Part shown: positions 52,051 to 61,518 of the stretch, in pieces
Position numbering within the stretch: position 1 is the stretch's first letter
How the letters are laid out: every line of letters begins with the position of its first letter
NCBI GenBank assembly: GCA_039961735.1
Contig: JABRVX010000009.1
Span: 173,580-237,579 of the forward strand
DNA from: Fimbriimonadia bacterium
Lineage (GTDB): Bacteria; Armatimonadota; Fimbriimonadia; Fimbriimonadales; JABRVX01
Length of the DNA stretch: 64,000 nt
Direction: 5' to 3'
Program-made: the position numbers and the translations under genes
The notes under the pieces: model-generated
What the model saw: only the letters and a program-made list of their open reading frames with translations
The model's database searches: none
Told to the model about the DNA's origin: nothing

Positions 52051-54117
52051 TTGACGGCTCTTCCCGACGACGCCGAGAATGCCCAGAACGAGCAGATCGG
52101 CGAGCAGTCCGCAGGCATGGATGCCGGAGCGGACAGCCAGCTAGACACCCACGCGGACGCCAGCTACACGGCCCAAGACCTCGAGGTACTTCAGGGGCTC
52201 GAAGGCGTTCGCCTGCGACCCTCGATGTACATCGGCGACCCCAATATCCGAGGGCTGCACCAGCTCTTCAATGAAGTGGTGGACAACGCGGTGGACGAGG
52301 CTCTCGCGGGCTTCTGTGACCGCATCGAGATCACCCTGATCGACGAGCGTACGTGCTCTGTCCGAGACAACGGCCGCGGCTTCCCGATTGATATTCACGA
52401 GGAGACCGGCCTTTCCGGGCTCGAGACCGTCATGACCATGCTGCACGCTGGCGGCAAGTTTGGCGGCCGCGGTTACAAGGTCTCGAGCGGGCTGCACGGC
52501 GTGGGCGTCAGCGTCGTGAACGCGCTATCCAGGTGGCTCGAAGTCGAGGTCTGCCGTGACGGAACCTTATACAAGCAACGATACGAACGCGGCGTAACCG
52601 TAACGCCACTGCAGAAGCTGGGTAAGTGCAAGGAGCGCGGCTCGCGGGTGACATGGTGTGCCGACGAGACCATCTTCAAGGAGCACCGCTACGACCCCAA
52701 GCTGATGCTCGCACGCATTCGGGACCTCGCGTACCTGAACCCCAAGCTGACCTTCGTCTGGCACGACAAGCTACACGGCGAAGAGCCGATCACCATCCGG
52801 CACAAGCGCGGCATCAGCGAGCTGGTAGAGCACCTGAACGAAGGCAAGGACGTTCTCCACAAGGTCGTCCACTTCTCGCGCACGCGGGACGATGTGGAGA
52901 TCGAGGTCGCCCTGCAGTATCACGACAGCTACTCGGAGCTGATCCTCACCTTCGCCAACAACATCAACACCACGGAGGGCGGCACGCACTTGAGCGGCTT
53001 CAAGACGGCGCTCACCAGGGTGATCAACGCCTACGCCCGCAAGACGGGCATATTGAAGGACAAGGACCTCAACCTCACCGGTGACGACGTCCGAGACGGC
53101 ATTACCGCCGTGCTCTCAGTCAAGCTCGAGCATCCTCAATTCGAGGCGCAGACGAAGATCAAACTCACCAACTTCGAGGTCGAGGGCCTGGTCAATTCCA
53201 CGGTCGGCGAGGCGTTCGGCGAATTCCTCGACGAGAACCCGTCCATAGCGCGCAAAATCGTGGAGAAGGGTCTCGTGGCACGTAGAGCTAGAGAAGCGGC
53301 GCGCCACTCCGCCGAACTGGTTCGCCGACAAAGTGGTCTCGAACACCTCTCCATGCCTGGCAAGCTCGTGGACTGTATCGAGCGCGATCCTAGCCTGTGC
53401 GAGCTGTTCCTAGTCGAGGGCAAATCGGCTGGCGGCTCTGCCAAAGAGGGCCGTGACCGACGCACACAGGCGCTGCTACCGCTGCGAGGCAAGATTCTCA
53501 ATGTGGAGCGGGCGCGAATAGACAAGGCGCTCGCCAACGAGGAGATCCGCTGTCTGATCACCGTCCTCGGGACCGGCATCGCCAACTCGCACACATCTTC
53601 GAACGGAGTGGAGGAGGAGTCTCAGAACGGCAGCTTCGACTTAAAGAAGCTTCGCTACCACAAAATCATTATCATGACGGATGCGGACGTGGACGGGGAG
53701 CACATCCGTACCCTGCTGCTGACCTTCTTCTATCGTTACATGCGACCACTCCTAGAGGAGGGCCACGTCTACATCGCGCAACCGCCCCTCTTCTGTATTC
53801 GTGCCGGCAAGGACGAGCGGTATTACGCCGCGAGCGAAGAGGACCGGGACGCCATCGTGAAGTCCTTGCGGGCCAAGAACAAGACCTGCACCGTTTCGCG
53901 CTTCAAGGGTCTGGGCGAAATGAACGGGCAGGAGCTGTTCGAGACGACCATGGACCCCGAGAGCCGCACCATTCTTCAAGTCCAGTACGATCCGGAGGTG
54001 GACAGCGAGAGCGCCGAGGAGATATTCAGCAAGCTAATGGGCGACAAGGTGGAGCCGCGGCGCGCATTCATAGAGCGCCATGCTAAGGAGATTACCGACA
54101 TAGACTGGGACTACTGA
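52051..54117 (+). CDS. gyrB: DNA gyrase subunit B (type IIA topoisomerase ATPase subunit)
   Basis: 688 residues. ATPase domain: VRLRPSMYIGD, VVDNAVDEALAG, VRDNGRGFPIDIH, MLHAGGKFGG and SSGLHGVGVSVVNALS; transducer with QYHDSYSEL and FANNINTTEGGTHLSGF; TOPRIM domain with LFLVEGKSAGGSAKEGRDR and MTDADVDGEHIRTLLL; C-terminal RFKGLGEMN and TTMDPESRT. ParE cannot be fully excluded, but this form is usually GyrB in bacteria with one copy. TTG 52051 has AGGAG 8 nt upstream. GTG 52042 is an alternative. Confidence 0.92.
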   Translation: MTALPDDAENAQNEQIGEQSAGMDAGADSQLDTHADASYTAQDLEVLQGLEGVRLRPSMYIGDPNIRGLHQLFNEVVDNAVDEALAGFCDRIEITLIDERTCSVRDNGRGFPIDIHEETGLSGLETVMTMLHAGGKFGGRGYKVSSGLHGVGVSVVNALSRWLEVEVCRDGTLYKQRYERGVTVTPLQKLGKCKERGSRVTWCADETIFKEHRYDPKLMLARIRDLAYLNPKLTFVWHDKLHGEEPITIRHKRGISELVEHLNEGKDVLHKVVHFSRTRDDVEIEVALQYHDSYSELILTFANNINTTEGGTHLSGFKTALTRVINAYARKTGILKDKDLNLTGDDVRDGITAVLSVKLEHPQFEAQTKIKLTNFEVEGLVNSTVGEAFGEFLDENPSIARKIVEKGLVARRAREAARHSAELVRRQSGLEHLSMPGKLVDCIERDPSLCELFLVEGKSAGGSAKEGRDRRTQALLPLRGKILNVERARIDKALANEEIRCLITVLGTGIANSHTSSNGVEEESQNGSFDLKKLRYHKIIIMTDADVDGEHIRTLLLTFFYRYMRPLLEEGHVYIAQPPLFCIRAGKDERYYAASEEDRDAIVKSLRAKNKTCTVSRFKGLGEMNGQELFETTMDPESRTILQVQYDPEVDSESAEEIFSKLMGDKVEPRRAFIERHAKEITDIDWDY

Positions 54118-54154
54118 CGGCTAGGTTCGCTGCGGGATTCCGTGGTACCCGGCA

Positions 54155-54308
54155 TTTCTTCTCTGTACCTTTCAGCGCAAGGATGGCACAAACCCTCGTC
54201 AGAGAAGGAACATCGGGGAAGCTTCTAGCGTAAGACGCTTTGGAGATCGAACAAACTCCATCAAGAACGTTACCGGCAGATTGCCGAGTAGGCTCCCCGG
54301 TTTCTTCA
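54155..54308 (+). ncRNA. candidate structured RNA between gyrB and DUF503 gene
   Basis: A long closing helix, GAAGGAAC-AT-CGGGGA (54204-54219) with TCCCCG-GTTTCTTC (54294-54307), encloses three hairpins: AGCGT-AAG-ACGCT (54227-54239), TGGAG-10-CTCCA (54241-54260) and CGGCA-GAT-TGCCG (54274-54286). The arm CAGAGAAGGAA (54200-54210) can instead pair with TTTCTTCTCTG (54155-54165), so two mutually exclusive folds exist. The region is non-coding and precedes a terminator and the rbfA operon. No Rfam-type family was recognised. Confidence 0.45.
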
Positions 54309-54443
54309 ACTAGTCCGGCACCCGTTCGGACCGAGCGGGGACGTCTTGTGTTCCGGTCGTGTACACAGCCAAAGCCGGCAGAGGCAGATGAATAACAGAA
54401 GGGTAGACAGATCTGCCCCCCAAGGTAAGGAAGGTTGATCGCG

Positions 54444-54478
54444 AGCATCCGGCCCACACGGGCCGGATGCTTCGTTTC
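54444..54478 (+). terminator. intrinsic terminator ahead of DUF503/rbfA operon
   Basis: AGCATCCGGCCC (54444-54455) pairs perfectly with GGGCCGGATGCT (54460-54471), 12 bp around ACAC, followed by TCGTTTCT. It lies 18 nt before the ATG at 54496. It could end a gyrB/RNA transcript or act as an attenuator for the genes downstream. Confidence 0.7.
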
Positions 54479-54495
54479 TGGGGTAGAACATCAGC

Positions 54496-54783
54496 ATGGC
54501 CGCTCACCTCGGGCTAGCATTCGTCGGCTTAGCCCTCCCCGCGACAAGCTCGCTCAAGGAAAAACGCGCCATCATCCGGAGTGGCGTGGCTCACGTACGG
54601 CACAAGTTCAACGTATCCATCTCAGAGGTCGGGGCGCTGAACACCTATCGTCGGGCTGAGCTGGCGATTGCCGCGGTGACCAACTGCAAACCCGTCACCG
54701 AAGCGGTACTGCAAGACGCGATTCGGCTCTTAGAGGGCGACCCGCGAGTGACGCTCGAGGACCTCCATGTCGAGTTTCTGTAG
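54496..54783 (+). CDS. DUF503 family protein (YlxP-like)
   Basis: 95 residues. SLKEKRAIIRSGVAHVRHKF and AELAIAAVTNCKPVTEAVLQ match DUF503 (YlxP), a small protein normally encoded near rbfA and infB and linked to ribosome maturation. No Shine-Dalgarno; a TAGAAC hexamer lies 6 nt before ATG, a weak hint of a leaderless start. 9 nt to rbfA. Confidence 0.85.
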   Translation: MAAHLGLAFVGLALPATSSLKEKRAIIRSGVAHVRHKFNVSISEVGALNTYRRAELAIAAVTNCKPVTEAVLQDAIRLLEGDPRVTLEDLHVEFL

Positions 54784-54792
54784 GATGCAAAG

Positions 54793-55143
54793 ATGAAACA
54801 ACGCCTGCCAGGAGTGGAAGCCGAGTTGGCGCATCAGGTGGCAATCATCATCTCGCGAGAGATGTCTGATTCTCGCCTGGGCCTGGCCACAGTGACGCAC
54901 GCTAAGGTCACTCCCGACCTGCTGACGGCGCGTGTCTTCGTATCGGTGTTCGCAGAGCAGCAGAAGCAACAGGAGGCCATCGCCTGTTTGCAGCACGCAA
55001 GCGGATTTATTCAGCATCACCTGGCAAAGGCGATGCGGATGAAGCGGACGCCCCACCTCGTGTTCGTCCTCGACGACAGCACCGAGCGCGCCGTCGGCCT
55101 GACGAAACTCATCCAAGACGCTGTTCGGAGCGATACGGAGTGA
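54793..55143 (+). CDS. rbfA: 30S ribosome-binding factor RbfA
   Basis: 116 residues. KH-like fold with ELAHQVAIIISREMSDSRLG, VTHAKVTPDLLTARVFVSVF and the C-terminal MRMKRTPHLVFVLDDSTERA. It binds the 5' domain of 16S rRNA during 30S maturation. It overlaps the next gene by GTGA. Confidence 0.93.
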   Translation: MKQRLPGVEAELAHQVAIIISREMSDSRLGLATVTHAKVTPDLLTARVFVSVFAEQQKQQEAIACLQHASGFIQHHLAKAMRMKRTPHLVFVLDDSTERAVGLTKLIQDAVRSDTE

Positions 55144-56108
55144 ACACACCCACAGATGCCGCCGAGGTGTTGCGAGGAGCGCAACGTATTGCGATCGGCT
55201 GTCACGTCAACCCTGACGGCGACACGATGGGCTCCGCGCTCGCTCTGTCGTTTGCCCTGGATGCTCTTGGCAAAACGACCATTCTGCTATGCCACGATGC
55301 CGTACCCGACAACCTGCGGTTCCTGCCCGCATCGGAGCGCTTTGGCAACGACCCCGAGGGCTTCGAGGCAGATCTCGGCTTGCTGGTGGACTTGGAAGGA
55401 ATGGGGCGGCTCGGCCAACTTGCCGGCTACTTCTCATCACTGCCACGATTGGTGACCATAGACCACCACCAGCCGCAAGATGCAGTCGGCGATGTTCGCG
55501 TGATAGATACCTCTGCCGCCTCGACCTCCGAGATCGCATACCGCGTGATTCTCGAGATGGACGTGCCGTTCACTGTTGACATGGCAACTGCCCTTCTCAC
55601 AGGTCTCATCACCGACACGGGAGGATTCCGCTTTCCAAACACGCGTCCGGATCACCTCGAGCTTGCCGCAAAGTGGGTTCGCACCGGAGCCAGCCTCACG
55701 TCCATCTTCGAGCACGCCTATGAAAACCGCAGCTTCTCGGCCCAGCAGCTCATGGGGCGAGCGCTTGCGGGCCTTCAGCGCTCCGCTGACGGGCAGACCG
55801 TTTGGTCGGCGCTCGCACTCCGCGATTTCGAGGAGACTGGTTGCACTGATGCCGACACCGATGGCATCGTCAATCACCTGCGGGCGATACAGGATGCCGA
55901 GGTGGCCGTGCTGTTTCGCGAGGCCCGTCCTGGGAAGGTCCGCGTAAGCCTTCGCTCCAAAGGACAGATGGACGTTGCCGCCATCGCACACAAGTTGGGT
56001 GGTGGTGGTCACCGGAACGCCGCGGGCTGCTCCTTCGACGGGTCGCTCGACAACGCGGTGAAGACTACGCTGGCCGAGGTTGCGAAGTGGACGGGTTCCT
56101 TGTCGTAG
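55140..56108 (+). CDS. nrnA: DHH/DHHA1 phosphoesterase (NrnA/oligoribonuclease-like)
   Basis: 322 residues. DHH domain motifs HVNPDGDTMGSALAL, LVDLEG, TIDHHQP and LLTGLITDTGGFRFPNT supply metal-binding Asp/His residues; DHHA1 has VRVSLRSKGQMDVAAIA and GGGGHRNAAGCSF. It degrades short oligoribonucleotides and/or pAp; also relevant to c-di-GMP turnover via pGpG. Usual position between rbfA and truB. GTG start overlaps rbfA. Confidence 0.92.
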   Translation: MNTPTDAAEVLRGAQRIAIGCHVNPDGDTMGSALALSFALDALGKTTILLCHDAVPDNLRFLPASERFGNDPEGFEADLGLLVDLEGMGRLGQLAGYFSSLPRLVTIDHHQPQDAVGDVRVIDTSAASTSEIAYRVILEMDVPFTVDMATALLTGLITDTGGFRFPNTRPDHLELAAKWVRTGASLTSIFEHAYENRSFSAQQLMGRALAGLQRSADGQTVWSALALRDFEETGCTDADTDGIVNHLRAIQDAEVAVLFREARPGKVRVSLRSKGQMDVAAIAHKLGGGGHRNAAGCSFDGSLDNAVKTTLAEVAKWTGSLS

Positions 56109-56953
56109 ACAAGCCTTCCGGAATCAGTTCGCACGATGCGGTCGCAGCCATTCGGCGCTCGCTACGCACGAAGCGCGTCGGGCATGGCGGCACGCTCGAC
56201 CCTCTGGCTACCGGGGTGCTGGTCATCGCCGTCGGCAAGGCCACTCGATTACTCCCCTACTTGGTTATGGAGCCCAAGCGATATGCGTTTCGCCTGGCAC
56301 TCGGCGTTGCGACGGACACCCAGGACGCCGAGGGAGCTGTGACCAAGGAAAGCGACGCGTCCGCCCTGAAGCACCAGAACGTCGAGCGCGTGCTATCCAC
56401 ATTCCGCGGCGAGATCCAGCAGGTTCCACCCATGTATTCTGCGATCCATCACGGCGGCAAGCGACTCTACGAGATGGCCAGGCGCGGGGTGGAGGTCGAG
56501 CGGGCGGCTCGCACCGTGATTATCCACTCCCTTACGCTCCATGCCTTCGAACCAGGGCGGACCGCAAGCGCAGAGTTAACGTGCGAGTGCTCCTCGGGGA
56601 CGTATGTGCGTACCCTGTGCCACGACATTGGGGTAGCTCTCGGGGTGGGCGGGCACCTCGCCTCGCTGACGCGAACTGCGTGCGGCAGATTCGACATTGC
56701 CGACGCAGTGCCGCTTAGCGAGATATCAGAAAGCACTCCGCTGCTACCGTGCCGTGACGCCCTCTCTCACCTCGATGCGTTCACTCCGGCTCCAGCAGGT
56801 CTCGTTTCGCTTCTTCATGGCAATCCGGTGCGACCGAGTAGGCCGCCGCAATCCAAGCACGTTTGCATCCTGAACGAGCAGCACAAGATGGTCGCCCTTG
56901 CAGAGTTTCGAACCTCGAAGTTGCACCCGGTGGTAGTGCTCGCCCAGGAGTGA
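56087..56953 (+). CDS. truB: tRNA pseudouridine(55) synthase TruB
   Basis: 288 residues. GFLVVDKPSGISSHDAV, the catalytic Asp in HGGTLDPLATGVLVIAVGKATR, FRGEIQQVPPMYSA (motif) and CSSGTYVRTLCHDIG are diagnostic. It makes pseudouridine 55 in the T-loop of tRNAs. The GTG start lies 22 nt inside the nrnA frame. The end is shorter than some TruB proteins but includes the C-terminal RNA-binding region. Confidence 0.95.
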   Translation: MDGFLVVDKPSGISSHDAVAAIRRSLRTKRVGHGGTLDPLATGVLVIAVGKATRLLPYLVMEPKRYAFRLALGVATDTQDAEGAVTKESDASALKHQNVERVLSTFRGEIQQVPPMYSAIHHGGKRLYEMARRGVEVERAARTVIIHSLTLHAFEPGRTASAELTCECSSGTYVRTLCHDIGVALGVGGHLASLTRTACGRFDIADAVPLSEISESTPLLPCRDALSHLDAFTPAPAGLVSLLHGNPVRPSRPPQSKHVCILNEQHKMVALAEFRTSKLHPVVVLAQE

Positions 56954-56955
56954 GT

Positions 56956-59121
56956 CTAGGACCCAAGCACAGCCTCGGTCCGCTCTCGGAAGCGATCCCA
57001 ATCTTCGACACGCTTCGTGCGCTCGAACACGTCCCGCAAGCTTTCGACCACGTCTAGTGCAGTCCTGCGGAGTCCCGCACGTTCCTTCTCAGAGGGTGTC
57101 AGCCGCACCAGGTTGGCCAAGGTCTCGAAGTAGAGGTCGAGCACCTCTTCCGCACGCTCCTCCCGAACCGGAGCGAACCGGCCCCTCTCGAGCGACATCG
57201 GATAGGTTACGCGCAAGAATCGGACGAGATCCTCGAACGCCCTCCGATAGTGCCCGAGTGCCTTTCCGGCATTTCCTTCCTGCTCGGCAGCCTCACCGAG
57301 CGCAGCATCGGCTTCTGCGTACGCCGTCTCGACGATTTCCGGCACTGCACGCACCGTGGCGTGCGTCGAGGACCGAAGGCTCACGATGCGCTCTGCCGCC
57401 GCAACCCAATCACCATCGCCGAGTGCTTTGCGTGTCCTCATCAACCCGCGAAGCGCTTCGAGTGAATAGGGGTCTGCATGTGCTGCCAGAAGGAACATGT
57501 CTGCTGCCCCCGACTGTTCACCCATAGCCAGGTACGCCAACGCCATCGCCGTGAACGCTTCGGCGGACGGCTCACTACGCATCGCTCGGCGGAAGTACCG
57601 AGCCGCCGTCCATTCTTCCCGGGCTGCCAAGGCAAGGCGACCCGCGGCCACCAAGTATCGCCTGTCATTCGGCGCCCAAGCCAGCGCAGCCTCGAAGCCA
57701 CGCCTCGCTTCGGCATAGTCACCCGACTCGAGTGCCGCTTGCGCCTGCACCGCTATGAGGCTGGCAATCGCACGCGTCACGAGCGCGATCCCCAGCACTG
57801 CTACGATGACCGTCGCACCCAGTGCAAAGCTGCGCTTCGGCAGCAACACGGGCGTCGTGCCGTCTACTGCGAGTGAGAGCCCGAGACCTAACAGAGACCA
57901 GAGCGTGAGATTGAGGCTGAACAGATACAGGTCGGAGTCAATAACGTTGTGTGCCCCCGCGCCCACAACCGCAGCTAGCACCGCAGATCGTAGAAGCGGG
58001 CGACTCACTCCGAGGAAGAGGTCTTTGTCCGTCACAGGCGTTGCCTCACGGCGCCCCACTCGCAGAAACCACATACCACCCACGACAGACAGTGCCAGGA
58101 GCGCAGGCACACCCGCTTCCGAAGCCACCTGCAGATAGCTGTTGTGTGCAAGTCGCGTGAAGCCAACCGAGCCATAAGGTCCGCGCGCCCACGGGAACGA
58201 TCCGAGCCCGAACCCCTGCAACGGCCTGGCCGCCACCATACGTACCGAGTCCTGCCAGAGGTGGAGTCGGAAGGCAGCGGAGTGCCCTTCCCCTTGGCCT
58301 TCCGCGGCAATCACACGTGCGGGGCCGCCCTGCGATTGCAGAACCAGGAACAGCAACGCTATTCCTGCGAGGATTCCACCACTCCGGAGCAGCAAGCGTC
58401 GGTCTGCTTCTCGGTTCCACCACGCACACAGTAGAAATGCGAGCGTAGCTAGGCCAAGAGATAGTAGGCCCCCACGTGAACCTGTCAACACGATTGCGGC
58501 CAAGCAAAGAAACGCTAACAGCCCAGTCAGCACGGCACGAAGCCGCTCCGCTCGCGCAAAGAACGCCATGGCTAGCGGTGCGACCATGACCAGGTAACCT
58601 GCAAGGAAGTCGGGGTTGAAGAAGGTGCCGAATACCCGCCAGTTAGGTACGTCTCGGAAGGTATTCAGATACTGTCTCACTGCCCACAGCGCCTCTAAGG
58701 CTCCTGCTAGCGCGAGCACAGCGCCGAGAGCCAAGGCGTAACGGCCGCGTCCCGTCACCCCCGTGACTACCAGCATCGTGCAGAGGCATACCGACCAACG
58801 AACCAGTTCCGCGGATACCGTTGCAGGAAATACTGTCCCGATCCGCGATAGCACGAGTAGTACCCAGAAGATCAGAAAGGTGATTAGCAGTGGCATGGTA
58901 GGCAGCCGGAATACCGGCATTCGCCACGCCGCAACGACGAAGGCGACGAGGATGGGAGCACCTACGAGCAGGTGGCCCAACTCTGGCGCAGACCCCGATG
59001 GCAATCCGGTTAGTACATCGACTCCTTCGGCAGGCCACAGTCCGTAGGCGAAGTATGACGCAACGAACGGTGCAAGGAACAGCGCTACTGCGGCCAGCCA
59101 CCACTCGATGCGCGGCCTCAT
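56956..59121 (-). CDS. O-antigen ligase/Wzy-like membrane protein with TPR tail
   Basis: 721 residues: about 11-12 membrane helices, with the O-antigen ligase hallmark region LQGFGLGSFPWARG and THLAHNSYLQVASEAG-like sequence (RLAHNSYLQVASEAGVPALL), followed by a C-terminal stretch of TPRs (about 480-600) and a helical end. It joins or polymerises surface polysaccharide at the periplasmic face. ATG 59121 overlaps the upstream GT2 stop (ATGA). Last gene of the polysaccharide run. Confidence 0.85.
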   Translation of the reverse strand: MRPRIEWWLAAVALFLAPFVASYFAYGLWPAEGVDVLTGLPSGSAPELGHLLVGAPILVAFVVAAWRMPVFRLPTMPLLITFLIFWVLLVLSRIGTVFPATVSAELVRWSVCLCTMLVVTGVTGRGRYALALGAVLALAGALEALWAVRQYLNTFRDVPNWRVFGTFFNPDFLAGYLVMVAPLAMAFFARAERLRAVLTGLLAFLCLAAIVLTGSRGGLLSLGLATLAFLLCAWWNREADRRLLLRSGGILAGIALLFLVLQSQGGPARVIAAEGQGEGHSAAFRLHLWQDSVRMVAARPLQGFGLGSFPWARGPYGSVGFTRLAHNSYLQVASEAGVPALLALSVVGGMWFLRVGRREATPVTDKDLFLGVSRPLLRSAVLAAVVGAGAHNVIDSDLYLFSLNLTLWSLLGLGLSLAVDGTTPVLLPKRSFALGATVIVAVLGIALVTRAIASLIAVQAQAALESGDYAEARRGFEAALAWAPNDRRYLVAAGRLALAAREEWTAARYFRRAMRSEPSAEAFTAMALAYLAMGEQSGAADMFLLAAHADPYSLEALRGLMRTRKALGDGDWVAAAERIVSLRSSTHATVRAVPEIVETAYAEADAALGEAAEQEGNAGKALGHYRRAFEDLVRFLRVTYPMSLERGRFAPVREERAEEVLDLYFETLANLVRLTPSEKERAGLRRTALDVVESLRDVFERTKRVEDWDRFRERTEAVLGS

Positions 59122-60005
59122 TTCCGAAGCCACCGAACGAACGCATCCCACCGGTTCTTGGTTATGAACAGCGAGCCCCTCAACCACAGTCCGAGCGGGA
59201 CCAAGGGTCGTAGCAATGGCGAGACCTTTCCTACTTCATGCTTCTTGTAGTACAGCCACATGCTGTGGTGAAACATGCGAATCATGCGATTGGCGACCTG
59301 GTCGGTGCTACTGCCAATCACATGCACTATCTCGCCGACCGGTGCGTACCACACCTCCCAGCCCGCCTGATGCGCACGTAGACACCAATCCACGTCCTCG
59401 CAGTACATGAAGAAGCGCTCGTCGAAGCCGCCGATATCGGCCCGCATCTCGGCCCGTACCATCATCGCCGCCCCAGACACCCAGTCCACTTGCCTCGGCT
59501 CGTCGTGTGCCCAGTCACGCATCAGATAGTCCCCTGTGAAGCGATTCTTGGGGAATAGCCTACCGAGGAGAGTGTTGCGAAAGAGCGCTGCCTCTATGGT
59601 GGGGAATCGCCTGCAGGAGTACTGCAACGTGCCGTCCGGGTTGACGATGCGCGGTCCGATAATCCCGGCCCTCGGATGCGAATCGCCGAATGCCACCAGA
59701 CCCGCTAGGGTGCCAGGCCTCACGATCGCGTCCGGATTGAGTGCGAGGAAGTACCTGCCAGATCCTGCGTCCATCGCGCGGTTGTGCGCCGCGCCGAAGC
59801 CGAGGTTCTTTTCGGACTCGAGCAAGGTCACCTGTGGAAAGCACTCGCGCACCATTCCGGGGCTCCCGTCCGAGGAGGCGTTGTCAAAGACGATGATCTG
59901 AGTTCGCGCCTCGTCCGAGAGCGCAACTAATGAGCTCAGGCAGTCCCGCAGACGCTCACGGGTGTTCCAGCTCGCGATGGTCACGGTCAGGTCGAAATCC
60001 GTCAT
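59118..60005 (-). CDS. GT2-family glycosyltransferase
   Basis: 295 residues. GT-A fold: TVTIASWNTRERLRDCLSSL, IVFDNASSDGSPGMV, NLGFGAAHNRAM, ALNPDAIVRPGTL with the metal-binding acidic motif, and EDVDWCLRAHQAGWEVWY near the acceptor site. Rhamnosyltransferase-like, cytosolic/peripheral. It overlaps the preceding GT2 gene by about 50 nt. Confidence 0.9.
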   Translation of the reverse strand: MTDFDLTVTIASWNTRERLRDCLSSLVALSDEARTQIIVFDNASSDGSPGMVRECFPQVTLLESEKNLGFGAAHNRAMDAGSGRYFLALNPDAIVRPGTLAGLVAFGDSHPRAGIIGPRIVNPDGTLQYSCRRFPTIEAALFRNTLLGRLFPKNRFTGDYLMRDWAHDEPRQVDWVSGAAMMVRAEMRADIGGFDERFFMYCEDVDWCLRAHQAGWEVWYAPVGEIVHVIGSSTDQVANRMIRMFHHSMWLYYKKHEVGKVSPLLRPLVPLGLWLRGSLFITKNRWDAFVRWLRK

Positions 60006-60840
60006 GCCATCCTTTGGCCCTCACCAACGCGCCGAGGATCACCGGTGGCACGACGATCCAGTACATCGGCGAACCCGCCCCCCATGGCAGGTGCTTCCGA
60101 TAGTACCTGAGCAACGAGATATGCGATTCCCACACCATCTGCGGACGCACCTGCCGGGTAGACGCCCCACCGACATGCTCCACTTCGGCAGCCGGTTCGT
60201 ACCAGGCTTCCAGTCCGAGGTTCGCCGCACGCCGGCACCAATCCACGTCGTTGAAGAAGATCGGGAACCGCTCGTCGAAACCACCGACGCGCTCCCATGC
60301 CGAGCGCTTCATCAGCCAGCACGTGGCCATCGGCTGCGGCACTCGTTGGGCAACGCCGTAGTCCATCGTGCGCATGCGGTAGGAGCCGAACGCACGGGGC
60401 AACAGTGCTGCCAAACCTATCGCATCCATTGCCACGCTCAGGGGCGAGGGAAAACCTCGGCAAGAAGCCTGGACGCTGCCGTCCGGCAGGATCAGCTTGG
60501 GTGCAACCAAGGCTATCTTCGCATTCGCATAGAGGCGCATCCGTAAAGCCTCGACACATCCTCGACGCAGCCGCGTATCGGCGTTGAGGAACATGAGCTC
60601 GTCGCCCGTCGCCTTGCCCGCCGCTAAGTTATTCCCGGACGCATATCCACGGTTGCCCGCAAGCGCGACCAGCCGGACCTCGGGGAAGCTCTTCCTCACC
60701 ATCGCCACGCTACCGTCGGTCGAGCCATTGTCCACGACTAAGACCTCGTGAGCCTCGCCGCCGAAGCCTATAGGAAGCGACCCGAGGCACTCCGCAAGCA
60801 GTTCGCGCGTGTTCCAGTTTACGATCAGGACGGAGGTCAT
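59956..60840 (-). CDS. GT2-family glycosyltransferase
   Basis: 294 residues, paralogous to its downstream neighbour: MTSVLIVNWNTRELLAECL, VVDNGSTDGSVAMV, NRGYASGNNLAAG, FLNADTRLRRGCVEAL and FNDVDWCRRAANLGLEAWY. ATG 60840 overlaps the HAD gene stop (ATGA). The tandem pair probably adds successive sugars to one polysaccharide repeat unit. Confidence 0.9.
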   Translation of the reverse strand: MTSVLIVNWNTRELLAECLGSLPIGFGGEAHEVLVVDNGSTDGSVAMVRKSFPEVRLVALAGNRGYASGNNLAAGKATGDELMFLNADTRLRRGCVEALRMRLYANAKIALVAPKLILPDGSVQASCRGFPSPLSVAMDAIGLAALLPRAFGSYRMRTMDYGVAQRVPQPMATCWLMKRSAWERVGGFDERFPIFFNDVDWCRRAANLGLEAWYEPAAEVEHVGGASTRQVRPQMVWESHISLLRYYRKHLPWGAGSPMYWIVVPPVILGALVRAKGWHDGFRPDRDHRELEHP

Positions 60841-61487
60841 TCGGGGATCAGCTCGGTCAGCTCGCTGACGATCACGTCCGGCGGACACGGGGAGAACCAC
60901 TCGGCGGTGCCACCCACGGGAATGACCCCCACGGTAGCCGCACCGACGTTCTTGCCTGCGCGAACATCCATGTAGTGGTCTCCGATCACGCAAAGGTTTC
61001 GTCGGGGCATTCCCAGAGCGTCCACGACCGCCCACACGTGCTCGGGCTCCGGCTTCACTCGATACACTCGGTCCCGCCCCACGATCACTTGGATTGGCAA
61101 GCCGGTGTCTCGCACCATTCTCTCCGCTACTCGCTGGCTGTTACGCGTCGCGATCCCCACCGCCAGACCCAAGTCATCGAGGGCACGCAGCAGATCTAAG
61201 GCCCCCTTTCGTAACGACACGCCATCTGCATACTCGCCTTCGATAGCCTCGAATTCTTCGAAGGCACGGCGTAGGAACTCCTCGCGGTGTGCGGTCGGTA
61301 GCCACTCCGAGACACGGTAAGAAATCGCGAGGCTGTCCAAGCCTTCTAGGGTCTCAATCGGGTATCCGACGTCATCAGCCAGGGCGATGGCCGCGGACCG
61401 AAGGCGGGGGAACTCGATGTGCGAGAGGACCAGCGTTCCGTCCAGATCGAACACCACGGTCTCGGAGCAAGCAAGCAAGGGGTGCAC
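60837..61487 (-). CDS. HAD-superfamily phosphatase
   Basis: 216 residues. VVFDLDGTLVLSH (catalytic Asp), IATRNSQRVAERM, KPEPEHVWAV and VIGDHYMDVRAGKNVGA are the four HAD motifs, with a helical cap as in phosphoglycolate phosphatase-like enzymes. It may supply dephosphorylated sugars for the glycosyltransferases downstream. Start choice: GTG 61487 lies 7 nt after TATTCT; TTG 61517 would fall in the tail of the upstream terminator. Confidence 0.82.
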   Translation of the reverse strand: MHPLLACSETVVFDLDGTLVLSHIEFPRLRSAAIALADDVGYPIETLEGLDSLAISYRVSEWLPTAHREEFLRRAFEEFEAIEGEYADGVSLRKGALDLLRALDDLGLAVGIATRNSQRVAERMVRDTGLPIQVIVGRDRVYRVKPEPEHVWAVVDALGMPRRNLCVIGDHYMDVRAGKNVGAATVGVIPVGGTAEWFSPCPPDVIVSELTELIPE

Positions 61488-61518
61488 GGCGAAAAGAATA
61501 CCCGTCGGCACAGACAAC

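Noticed and set aside
54135..54152. T-box-like TGGTACC in the gyrB downstream region
   Set aside because: The antiterminator consensus AGGGTGGTACCGCG is not met and no aminoacyl-tRNA gene follows.
61487..61517. TTG 61517 as the start of the HAD phosphatase
   Set aside because: It would begin in the tail of the upstream terminator; GTG 61487 fits the HAD N-terminus and a -10-like TATTCT 7 nt upstream.
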